NCBI RefSeq assembly: GCF_029868325.1
Contig: NZ_JARWNW010000313.1
Location: forward strand, 1-45,216
From: Nocardia carnea
Lineage (GTDB): Bacteria; Actinomycetota; Actinomycetes; Mycobacteriales; Mycobacteriaceae
DNA length: 45,216 nt
Direction of reading: 5' to 3'
Positions 35,201 through 42,267 of the stretch are shown in pieces (position 1 is the stretch's first letter; the number at the start of each line of letters is the position of its first letter). Below the pieces are notes generated by a model. It ran no database searches. It saw only the letters and a list, made by a program, of their open reading frames with translations, and was not told where the DNA came from. Both the position numbers and the translations under genes were made by a program.

Positions 35201-36342
35201 TTGACCAGCAGATCCTCCACCGGCCCCAGCGACAGCAGCTGCGCCTGCCCGGTGAGCGGCCCCAACCGCAGCGGTTCCACGAAACCCAGCACATTGACCA
35301 CCGGCCCGAATCCGCCGCGCTCCACCCGCCCACCTCCGCGGTCATACTGGATCTCCTCGTACGGGTACCGCTGATGACGCAGTGCCGCAAGGATCTTCGC
35401 GCGCACCTCGGCGACGGCGACACCGACGGCGCCCCGTGTGATACCGGTGAGCCGCAGCGGGACGACATTCGAGACCGACCCGGCCGACCGGCGCAGTACG
35501 GCCGTGGTGCGTACCGGAACCGGGAGCGTGATCACGGGATCGTCGTTCCCGGTGAGCTGGGCGGAATAGCACGCGAAGGCGGCGATCAGCAGTTCGCCGA
35601 ACGATGCGCCGTACCGTTCGCGTGCGGCGGCGACCACACTCGCGGTCGCCGGTCCGACCATCGCCGAAACCCGGTGCGGCCGTGGCTGCGGCGCCGCGGG
35701 GTGCCCGGCCAGGCCCACCGGTTCGGCCAGACCCGACAGCGCGGAAAGCCAGTACTCCTTATCGGCCGCCGCCCGCGCCGACTGCCGATAGGTCTCCTCG
35801 ACGGCAAGCAGTGCGGCGGTGTCCAGCGCGCCGGGCTCGCCCGCCTCGGTATCGGTGACCGCGGCCCGGTACAGCTCACCGGTGCGCCGTAACAGCGCGA
35901 CGGCACCGGCACCGTCGAGAACCAGGTGGTGGCTGCGCAGATACAGCAGATGCCGGTGCGGAGCCACCCGGTACAGCGTCGCGACGGTGAGGTCGTCGGT
36001 GCGCGGATCGAGCGGGGCGCAGTGGTCGTCCGTCATCCGGTCGAGCGCCGTGGTGACCGGATCGGTGTGATCGGCGAGATCACAGACGGAGAACGGGAGA
36101 TCCGTCTCCGCGAGCACCTGCCGCGGCCGGCCGTCCACTTCCCGCACCAGGACACACGGCGATTCCAGCTCCCGGGCCGCGCGACGCCCACATTCGCGCA
36201 TCAGCTCCACCTCGACCGGCCCCCACAAATCCAGGTACATGGCCACGGTGTTCGGAATCCCCGGATACAGCTGCTGCGCCACCCACCACCGCAATTGAGC
36301 GGCCGACAGCGGATGGTCCGATCCTGTTCCCTGGTGCTTCAT
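32197..36342 (-). CDS. Single-module nonribosomal peptide synthetase (C-A-T-TE)
   Basis: The 1381-residue enzyme has the EntF domain order. The condensation domain (about 10-430) has HHLVLDG at 138-144. The adenylation domain (about 460-990) has LIHTSGTTGTPKG, YNGYGPTE, LYRTGD and NGKLDR. The carrier Ser1035 is in LGGNSL, and the thioesterase (about 1105-1381) has GWSLGG with Ser1199 and probable His1351. By eye against GrsA the specificity pocket reads roughly D-A-L-L-V-G-G-V-M, unlike the serine code of EntF, so the substrate is probably hydrophobic but unassigned. A Gly/Ser/Asp-rich insertion sits in the A domain. No MbtH gene is seen. AGGAGG precedes ATG 36342. Confidence 0.92.
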   Translation of the reverse strand: MKHQGTGSDHPLSAAQLRWWVAQQLYPGIPNTVAMYLDLWGPVEVELMRECGRRAARELESPCVLVREVDGRPRQVLAETDLPFSVCDLADHTDPVTTALDRMTDDHCAPLDPRTDDLTVATLYRVAPHRHLLYLRSHHLVLDGAGAVALLRRTGELYRAAVTDTEAGEPGALDTAALLAVEETYRQSARAAADKEYWLSALSGLAEPVGLAGHPAAPQPRPHRVSAMVGPATASVVAAARERYGASFGELLIAAFACYSAQLTGNDDPVITLPVPVRTTAVLRRSAGSVSNVVPLRLTGITRGAVGVAVAEVRAKILAALRHQRYPYEEIQYDRGGGRVERGGFGPVVNVLGFVEPLRLGPLTGQAQLLSLGPVEDLLVNGYQLGPDESSISIDFQGNPARYSAAALDWYHRGFLTYLHRFLAAAPGEPVAGLGESEKYSDAPGFVPQKTEKSGESPTPATKVRLLPELLRTGMRRPDAVAVSEGTRSLTYRRLDDLSRRWAQELIDCGAAPGTPVAVVIPRSIESVLALWTVATAGACFVPIDPADPPHRIAAVLAAAGIRLGLTVPAVRPDLPGSEATRAATAAPASGESVRWLELGGSERSAQAGEGSEDTGSHPVSVRSGDGDGPGRYSAAGSGDRDPWAGLRPDHPAYLIHTSGTTGTPKGVLVGHRGLGPLTDYLVERYRVDEDAVVLHAHSPAFDAHLLELLAAFAVGARLEVTPAGPVAGAQLTELLCTEEITHLLSTPAVLSSLDPARLPSLRVVVTGGESPGTELVRRWAPRVRLYNGYGPTETTVMTMQSDPLSPADPVLIGPALPDVRAVPLDTRLRPVPLGGRGELYLGGPGVALGYLHDPATTAARFVADPAGTGQRLYRTGDVVRADPGGFEYLGRADRQLGLHGRRIEPGEIESALSAGPDIAQAVVTVTGETGPAARLAAYVVVAAGHRFDPAATLSRVRTVLPAALVPAVVVEIDRIPLTPNGKLDRNRLPDPVLSRAYRAPETDVQRLVAQRVGGVVGRPDIGLDDDFFALGGNSLLGVGLSAELAGATGVPVTVRWLYTAPTVAELADRIAGYQHPGVAVEEGTGGSGETANSVALRRGSSTGDGSCGDEADGLQTLLPLRRTGSRPPLFCFHSAVPLAWCYAGLSHRIADRPVYGVQSPVLTSPDSEVTTADTLADRYLREILRVQPDGPYHLLGWSLGGQLAHAVAVRLRDLGHEVALLAMLDSVVFPPDSPPPPRPRMRDLLTHLLGDEPDAEAAAHAAELTAAEAAAELAAAGASLGAGLTAGQLDRLHRAYIAGVEISARYRPGVFDGDLLYFSATRGMTEMLGVQMWRPFVTGELREYPVDTEHGRLMNPETVALIAPILDRYPAEFAARAGSR

Positions 36343-36552
36343 CTAGACCGCGCCTCCTGCGTTGTCCGGTCGGCCCGGAAAGTGGCATACGCGCGACGCC
36401 GATCCACGCGCCGTCCGGTACCCGACCGGCTGCTACGACTACCTGCGGAATCACCTGCGAGCGAACACTACGCCTGCCGAGCAAGGTAGTGCACCGGCAC
36501 GATCTCCGGGCGCCTCCGGCGCAGCAAGACGGAATTGCGCCAATATGTTTTT

Positions 36553-36807
36553 GTGCGCACAACGATCGACCTGCCGCCTGAACTCATGCGCGCCGCCGAG
36601 ATCGCCGCCACCGAGCGCGGCCTGAGCCTCGCGGAGCTGTTCACAAAGGCCCTGGAACATGAGGTAGGCGCAGGCATCCATCAGCCGAAATCCGGACGTG
36701 TTCGGTTTCCATTGGTCGGCGCAGCAGATGCCCCGCACAAGGTGGATATGAGCATCGCAGATATCGCAGAGGCCCTCGGAAACGACGACGCCGCCAAGTA
36801 CACCTGA
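36553..36807 (+). CDS. VapB-type antitoxin
   Basis: This 84-residue protein has the ribbon-helix-helix start VRTTIDLPPELMRAAEIAATERGLSLAELFTKALEHEVG, typical of actinobacterial VapB. A linker and the toxin-binding tail follow (RFPLVGAADAPHK...ADIAEAL). GTG 36553 is chosen because the family begins at this strand; TTG 36535 in frame is possible. The stop overlaps the start of a broken vapC frame. Confidence 0.8.
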   Translation: MRTTIDLPPELMRAAEIAATERGLSLAELFTKALEHEVGAGIHQPKSGRVRFPLVGAADAPHKVDMSIADIAEALGNDDAAKYT

Positions 36808-37013
36808 CAGCACTCGTCGACGTGGGCGTGTGGCTTGCCGCGGTATGGGGCGCCATGTGCACCATCCCGCGGCGGCGACGTGGTTCGACAGCCGCCCGGG
36901 CAACCTGTGACGTGCCGGGTTTCGCCCGGACCAGCGGCGCAGAGTCGGCGACGCTCGATCGAAAACTTGCGGCCCGGTATCCATCGATCCAGGTAGTCAC
37001 GATCGCGGGATAA
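36804..37013 (+). pseudogene. Broken VapC toxin gene
   Basis: The frame opens LTALVDVGVWLAAVWG, a VapC N-terminus with the first catalytic Asp, but its start codon is CTG where a GTGA overlap with vapB would be expected. After Trp-Gly the expected continuation RHVHHPAAATWFDSRPGNL is in another frame (a one-base loss near 36848) and stops. The original frame resumes as ATLDRKLAARYPSIQVVTI, a PIN C-terminus, so the middle is also deleted. No active toxin can be made. The end overlaps the 3' end of cbiX on the other strand. Confidence 0.75.
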
Positions 37014-37962
37014 CGGTTCCCGTCGGAGGCCGGACGGGACGTCCGAACCGTTCGCGTAGTGCAGCGCGGTAGCGGTCCGCGATCAACCGGACCACGGCGG
37101 GATGTACGCCGATCGGGTCGGCTACTCCGGTCGCGCCGGCCTGGTGCAGGCGTTCGTGGAAAAGTCCGTGCGCCAGCAGGTAAGAGGCGATGAACACGCG
37201 GTCCTGCCCTTCCTCGCGCAACTTCGCAACGACCTCCGGAACGCGCGGTGCGCCCGTGGCGACATACGCAGTGCGCACCGGTGTCGCAAGTTGTGCGGTG
37301 AGCATGGCGGCGGCACGGCGCACATCCGCCCGGGCCCGCCGATCGGACGAGCCCGCGGCCGCGAAAACCACGGCGTCACCCGGGCGCCAGCCGGCGGCGC
37401 GTAACCGCACGGACATGATCCGGGCCAGGGCCGGATCCGGGCCCATCGCGGGCGTTACCGTCACCGCGGGATGAGCACTCTCTTCCACTTCCCTCGGCAC
37501 ATCCTGATAGACGTGGTACCCCGAAGCGAGGAAGGCCGGAACCAGCACGGCCGGAGCCGGATCAGCAGTATTCGGCGACTGAGCGGCGAGAGCGCGCAGC
37601 ACTTCCGACGGTGAGGGACCGAGAACATCGACGAACGCGGTGCGCACCGGTGTGCTCGTCGTAGACCGACCGGATAACGCGCCGAGTTCTGCGAGGGGGT
37701 CGACGGCGCACCCGCACACCGCGGTTCCGTGCGCAACGGGAAGCATCGCTGTGCGGCGCGCCCGCGCGGGCTGCCCGGTGCCTGTGCCCGGTCCGGCAGC
37801 CGCATTGTGCGCGCAGCGCGTCCCGGCCCGGTGCCCCAGTTCGCGCCCCACCGCCTCGGCCAGCGCGGCGATCATCTCCACACCCTTACCGCTGCGGGTT
37901 CCGTGCGCCACCAAGACCAGCGGCGGCACGGGAACCGGCGCGGGCGAATCCGGCGCGTTCAC
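36997..37962 (-). CDS. Sirohydrochlorin chelatase-like protein (CbiX/SirB family, Rv0259c-like)
   Basis: The 321-residue protein has two related chelatase halves: LVAHGTRSGKGVEMIAALAEAV at the start and VFAAAGSSDRRARADVRRAAAML later, with a metal-binding His in ASYLLAHGLFHERL. It would insert Fe(II) into sirohydrochlorin to give the siroheme that NirB needs. A low-complexity Gly/Thr/Ala segment near residues 47-75 interrupts the first half. It starts with GTG 37962, overlapping the regulator stop as GTGA, and is the last gene of the nir operon. Confidence 0.82.
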   Translation of the reverse strand: MNAPDSPAPVPVPPLVLVAHGTRSGKGVEMIAALAEAVGRELGHRAGTRCAHNAAAGPGTGTGQPARARRTAMLPVAHGTAVCGCAVDPLAELGALSGRSTTSTPVRTAFVDVLGPSPSEVLRALAAQSPNTADPAPAVLVPAFLASGYHVYQDVPREVEESAHPAVTVTPAMGPDPALARIMSVRLRAAGWRPGDAVVFAAAGSSDRRARADVRRAAAMLTAQLATPVRTAYVATGAPRVPEVVAKLREEGQDRVFIASYLLAHGLFHERLHQAGATGVADPIGVHPAVVRLIADRYRAALRERFGRPVRPPTGTVIPRS

Positions 37963-39176
37963 CCGGGGACCACCGTGCGCACATAGCGGGTGTTCTGTGC
38001 CGGTGCCGCGGGCAGCGCGGCGGCGACGTTGTTATCGGTGCATTCGGCCGGGTCCATGGCCAGCCGGTAGCCGCGTTTGACCACGGTCTGGATCGCCTTC
38101 GGTGTCCCCAGCCCCGCCCGCAGCCGGGCGATGGCGGTTTCCACCGCGTGGGTGTCCTCGCCCCCGCCGGGCAGGGCGGCCAGCAGATCCTCACGCGATA
38201 CGACCCGACCGGGATATCGGGCAAGCGAACGCATCAGTGCCATCGGTGCGGGTGCCAGTTGTTTCACCGTGCCGTCCACCACCACGCATGCCCCGCGCAC
38301 GCTGATGGTGTGACCGGCGGCGTTGATCCGGCCGGCGCGGCGCGGTAGTTCCTCGGCCACATGGCGGGCCAGGGCACCCAGCCGCGCCCGGCCGGGCAAC
38401 GTGACCGGAACACCCAGTTCCTCCAGTGGCGCCGCGGTGATGGGTCCGACGCAGGCCGCCGGCACCCGGCTGCGCAGAGCGTGCAGGACACCCTCGAGCA
38501 CACCGGTTTCCTTGGCGCGCATCAGCATCGACGCCACCGCGGGCGCGCTGGTGAAGGTCACACAGTCGATGGCCGAGGTCATGATGGCCTCGATGAGGTT
38601 GTCCATCGGACCGCGATCGGCGGGCGGCTCCCACCGGTACACCGGCACCGGCACCACATCGGCGCCGGCGCAGCGCAGGACCTCACAGAAATCGGGGACC
38701 GGTTCCCATTCGGTGGTGGCGCCGTGCAACTGCACCGCGATCCGCACCCCCTCGACACCTTCCGCGAGCAGATGGTCCAGCACCTCCGCCGACGATTCGG
38801 AAGCAGGCGACCATTCCTCCCGGAGTTCGGCCGCCCGGATCGCCCCCTTCGCTTTGGGTCCGCGGGCCAGCATCCGGGCGCCGCCGAAGGTGGTGCGCAA
38901 CTGTTCGGCCAGTCCCCAGCCCTCCGCCGCCTCCATCCAGCCGCGGAACCCGATCCCGGTGGTGGCGACGGCGATCTGCGGTGGGTCGGCGACGAGTTCG
39001 CGCGTTACCCGTTCGAGTTCGGTGTCGTCGGCCAGCGGAATGATCCGGATGGCCGGCGCGGACACGATCGTCGCGCCCCGCCGGGTGAGCAGGGTGGCGA
39101 ATTCCTCGGCGCGCCGGGCCGCGGTGATACCGATGGTGAACCCGGCCAGCGAGCTGCTCGTATCCGGAACCGTCAT
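37959..39176 (-). CDS. nnaR: Uroporphyrinogen-III-synthase-type regulator with winged helix (NnaR-like, Rv0260c-like)
   Basis: The 405-residue protein joins a HemD-like fold (FTIGITAARRAEEFATLLTRRGATIVSAP, ATTGIGFRGWMEAAEGWG, VTFTSAPAVASML) to a C-terminal OmpR-like winged helix (ALMRSLARYPGRVVSREDLLAAL, VETAIARLRAGLGTPKAIQTVVKRGYRLA). Proteins of this design (NnaR in Streptomyces and mycobacteria) control nitrate and nitrite assimilation genes. It may or may not keep synthase activity. ATG 39176 overlaps the nirD stop as ATGA. It is the natural candidate to bind the TTTCTCAC-N18-GTGAG elements. Confidence 0.85.
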   Translation of the reverse strand: MTVPDTSSSLAGFTIGITAARRAEEFATLLTRRGATIVSAPAIRIIPLADDTELERVTRELVADPPQIAVATTGIGFRGWMEAAEGWGLAEQLRTTFGGARMLARGPKAKGAIRAAELREEWSPASESSAEVLDHLLAEGVEGVRIAVQLHGATTEWEPVPDFCEVLRCAGADVVPVPVYRWEPPADRGPMDNLIEAIMTSAIDCVTFTSAPAVASMLMRAKETGVLEGVLHALRSRVPAACVGPITAAPLEELGVPVTLPGRARLGALARHVAEELPRRAGRINAAGHTISVRGACVVVDGTVKQLAPAPMALMRSLARYPGRVVSREDLLAALPGGGEDTHAVETAIARLRAGLGTPKAIQTVVKRGYRLAMDPAECTDNNVAAALPAAPAQNTRYVRTVVPG

Positions 39177-39571
39177 GCGGGGACGCCGTCCGCGGCCATG
39201 ACGACGGGCTCGTCGGAAACCGAGACCAGGCCGCCGTCCACACGCACGGCGTATACCGGCAGCGATTCGGTCGCATCGTCCAGGCATCGCCCGTCGAGCA
39301 GCGAGAATGCCTGCTTCAGCAGCGGTGATGCGACGACGGGCTCGCCGCCGCGGTCACCGACGATCCCGCGCGACATCACCGCCGCCCGGCCGAAGGGGTC
39401 GATATTGCCGACCGCGTACAACGTGCCCTCGGGCAGCAGGAACAGGGCGGCCTGGGCCCCGCCGGGCAGCAGCACCGCTACGCCGCGGCCGGGAATCAGA
39501 TAGTCGAGCCGGCAGGCCTGCGTCCACCCTGTGGTGGCCGGGGCAACGCCAGGGGTATCGATCACGGTCAT
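39173..39571 (-). CDS. nirD: Nitrite reductase small subunit
   Basis: NirD is the 132-residue partner of NirB, a Rieske-like fold without cluster ligands, as expected: no CxH/CxxH pair is visible. Typical segments are GRGVAVLLPGGAQAALFLL, GTLYAVGNIDPFGRAAVMSRGIV, VASPLLKQAFSLLDGRCL and PVYAVRVDGGLV. A strong GGAGGAG precedes ATG 39571. The 143-base gap from nirB holds a GC hairpin, so its level may be set separately. Confidence 0.95.
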   Translation of the reverse strand: MTVIDTPGVAPATTGWTQACRLDYLIPGRGVAVLLPGGAQAALFLLPEGTLYAVGNIDPFGRAAVMSRGIVGDRGGEPVVASPLLKQAFSLLDGRCLDDATESLPVYAVRVDGGLVSVSDEPVVMAADGVPA

Positions 39572-39670
39572 GGTGTTCTCCTCCACACGCCTCAACCATT
39601 GGTACCGGCGCACTGTTTCCACTCGGTTAAGCCGTCATTTCCCACTCGTAGCGGCTGGTTGCGGCATTGC

Positions 39671-39698
39671 GGGCAGGCTGTTTCCTTGCGGCCTGCCC
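39671..39698 (-). terminator. GC-rich hairpin between nirB and nirD
   Basis: GGGCAGGC (39671-39678) and GCCTGCCC (39691-39698) form a perfect eight-base stem with a 12-base loop, 16 bases after the nirB stop. There is no T-run, so partial termination, RNA processing or mRNA stabilisation are all possible. Confidence 0.4.
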
Positions 39699-39714
39699 AC
39701 AACGCCCTACGTGG

Positions 39715-42243
39715 TTACATTTCACTGCCGCCTCCGGGCATTGCCGGCAGGCCGAGCAGCACCGGGACCTTGCGTTCCCCGCTGTCGTCGAACGAGATCG
39801 TCGGATCCGCTTCGGCCGGGGCGTTGACGAAGGATACGAACCGCGAAAGCTTCTGATCGTCCTCGAGCACCGCGGCCCATTCGTCGCGATACCCGGCCAC
39901 ATGCGATTCCATCGCCGCTTCCAGATCGGCCGCGATACCGAGACTGTCCGCACAGACCACCTCGCGCACGTAGTCGATACCCAGGTCTTCCTGCCACGGT
40001 GCGGTGCGCTGCAACCGGTCCGCGGTGCGGATGTAGAACATCAGGTAGCGGTCGATATAGGAGATCAGGGTGGCGTCGTCCAGATCACCGGCCAGCAGTA
40101 CCGCGTGCTTCGGGGTGAGACCGCCGTTACCGCCGACGTAGAGGTTCCAGCCGTTCTCGGTGGCGATCACACCGACGTCCTTACCGCGGGCCTCGGCGCA
40201 TTCCCGGGCACAGCCGGAAACGGCCAGCTTCAGTTTGTGCGGTGACCGCAAACCGCGGTAGCGCTTCTCCAGCAGGACCGCCATCCCGACCGAATCCTGC
40301 TGGCCGTACCGGCACCAGGTGGACCCGACGCAGCTCTTGACGGTGCGCAGCGATTTGCCGTAGGCGTGGCCGGATTCCATCCCGGCGTCCACGAGCCGTT
40401 TCCAGATGAGCGGCAACTGTTCGACGCGGGCACCGAAGAGATCGATCCGCTGGCCTCCGGTGATCTTGGTGTAGAGACCGAACTCCTTGGCGACCTCACC
40501 GATCACGATCAGCTGCTCGGGCGTGACCTCCCCGCCCGGCATCCGCGGCACCACCGAATAGGTGCCGTTCTTCTGCATATTGGCCAGGAAGTGGTCGTTG
40601 GTGTCCTGGAGCGCGGCCTGTTCGCCCTCCAGGATGTGCTCGCTGGAGGTGGAGGCCAGGATCGAGGCGACCGTCGGTTTGCAGATATCGCAGCCGATGC
40701 CCTTACCGTGCCGGACGATCAGCTCGGAGAAGGTGCGGATACCGGTGGCCTGCACGATCTGGAACAGTTCGGCACGCGACTGTTCGAAATGCTCGCACAG
40801 CGCCTTGGACATTTCGACGCCGGATTGTTCGAGCACCTTCTTGATCATCGGCACACAGCCGCCGCAGGAGGTACCGGCCTTGGTGCAGGATTTGATCGCG
40901 GGGATATCGCAGGCACCGTCGGCGATGGCACCGCAGATGGCGCCCTTGCTCACATCGTTGCAGGAGCAGATCTGGGCCTCGTCGGGTAGCGCGTCGGCGC
41001 CGAGTTCCGCCCCGGCCGGGGAGATCAGCGCGGCGGGTTCGGCCGGTAGCGGGCGCCCGACCAGCGGACGCAGGGCCGCGTACTGGGTGGCGTCGCCCAC
41101 CAGGATGCCGCCGAGCAGGGTCTGCGCATCGTCGGAGATCACCAGTTTCGCGTAGGTGCCGCGCGCCGCATCGTGCAGCACCACCGACAGCGCCCCCTCG
41201 GTGCGGCCGTGCGCGTCACCGAAGCTGGCCACATCCACACCCAGCAATTTCAGCTTGGTGGACATATCGGCGCCGGGGAACTCGCCGGCGCCCCCGAGCA
41301 ACCGGTCGGCCACGATCTCGGCGGTCGTATACCCGGGCGCGACCAGGCCGTAGCAGACACCTTCGACCGCGGCGCATTCCCCGATGGCGTAGATATCCGG
41401 ATCGGAGGTGGCCAGGCCCAGATCCGTGACGATACCGCCGCGCGGGCCCACCTCGAGGCCGGCGTCGCGCGCGATCTGGTCACGGGGGCGGATACCTGCG
41501 GAGAACACCAGTAGCGCGGCGTCGATCACGGTGTCGTCGGAGAGGCTGATCTTCAACCGTCCGGCCGGGGACGCTGCCTCATCGCGTTCGATCCCCTGGG
41601 TGCCGACGCCGGTATGTACCTGCAGTCCCAGATCGGTGACAAGTTTCTCCAGGATCGCGCCGCCGCCCTCGTCGACCTGCGCGGGCATCAGCCGGTCGTT
41701 GTACTCGATCACATGCGGGGTCAGTCCCAGCATCCGCAGCGCGTTGGCGGCCTCCAGCCCGAGCAGACCGCCGCCGACAACCACACCGTGCGCACCCGGA
41801 CCGGCCGCCTCCGCTGTGGCCTTGATGCCGTCGAGGTCGTCGAGGGTGCGGTAGACGAAGCATTCCGGATGTTCGTGCCCCGGCACGGGCGGCACGAACG
41901 GATAGGAACCGGTGGCCAGGACGAGCGCGTCGTAGTCGAGCACTTCACCGGCGGCGGTGGTCACCTTCCGGGCGTCCTTGTCGATGGCCTCCGCACGCTG
42001 TCCGATACGCAGATCCACCAGGTCGTCACCGGCGTACTCGTTACCCGGCAGCGCCAGCGCGGCCGGATCCCAGTTGCCGACGTAAGAGGACAACCCCACA
42101 CGGTCGTAGGCGGGCAGCTGTTCCTCGCCGAGGACGACGACCTGCCACTGCCCGGCTTCGTCCCGCGAGCGGAGCGCCTCGACGAAACGGTGCCCGACCA
42201 TGCCGTGACCGGCGACGACGACTGTTTTGCGCTGTGCGTTCAT
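39715..42243 (-). CDS. nirB: NADH-dependent nitrite reductase large subunit
   Basis: NirB (842 residues) reduces nitrite to ammonium in the cytosol with NAD(P)H. In order it has an FAD/NAD Rossmann pair (VVVAGHGMVGHRFVEAL; GVVVGGGLLGLEAAN), BFD-like [2Fe-2S] cysteines (ICSC...CTKAGTSCGGC), a second BFD-like segment (CDICKP), the ferredoxin-like half (GGQRIDLFGA) and siroheme/4Fe-4S ligands (CVGSTWC and GCARECAEA). GGAGGA precedes ATG 42243. It is 24 bases after narK, in one operon. Confidence 0.97.
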   Translation of the reverse strand: MNAQRKTVVVAGHGMVGHRFVEALRSRDEAGQWQVVVLGEEQLPAYDRVGLSSYVGNWDPAALALPGNEYAGDDLVDLRIGQRAEAIDKDARKVTTAAGEVLDYDALVLATGSYPFVPPVPGHEHPECFVYRTLDDLDGIKATAEAAGPGAHGVVVGGGLLGLEAANALRMLGLTPHVIEYNDRLMPAQVDEGGGAILEKLVTDLGLQVHTGVGTQGIERDEAASPAGRLKISLSDDTVIDAALLVFSAGIRPRDQIARDAGLEVGPRGGIVTDLGLATSDPDIYAIGECAAVEGVCYGLVAPGYTTAEIVADRLLGGAGEFPGADMSTKLKLLGVDVASFGDAHGRTEGALSVVLHDAARGTYAKLVISDDAQTLLGGILVGDATQYAALRPLVGRPLPAEPAALISPAGAELGADALPDEAQICSCNDVSKGAICGAIADGACDIPAIKSCTKAGTSCGGCVPMIKKVLEQSGVEMSKALCEHFEQSRAELFQIVQATGIRTFSELIVRHGKGIGCDICKPTVASILASTSSEHILEGEQAALQDTNDHFLANMQKNGTYSVVPRMPGGEVTPEQLIVIGEVAKEFGLYTKITGGQRIDLFGARVEQLPLIWKRLVDAGMESGHAYGKSLRTVKSCVGSTWCRYGQQDSVGMAVLLEKRYRGLRSPHKLKLAVSGCARECAEARGKDVGVIATENGWNLYVGGNGGLTPKHAVLLAGDLDDATLISYIDRYLMFYIRTADRLQRTAPWQEDLGIDYVREVVCADSLGIAADLEAAMESHVAGYRDEWAAVLEDDQKLSRFVSFVNAPAEADPTISFDDSGERKVPVLLGLPAMPGGGSEM

Positions 42244-42267
42244 GGTGTCCTCCGTGGGGATCCGGGA

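Noticed and set aside
36822..37013. Separate 63-residue gene starting at GTG 36822
   Set aside because: It is an internal part of the broken VapC frame, whose N-terminal residues precede it.
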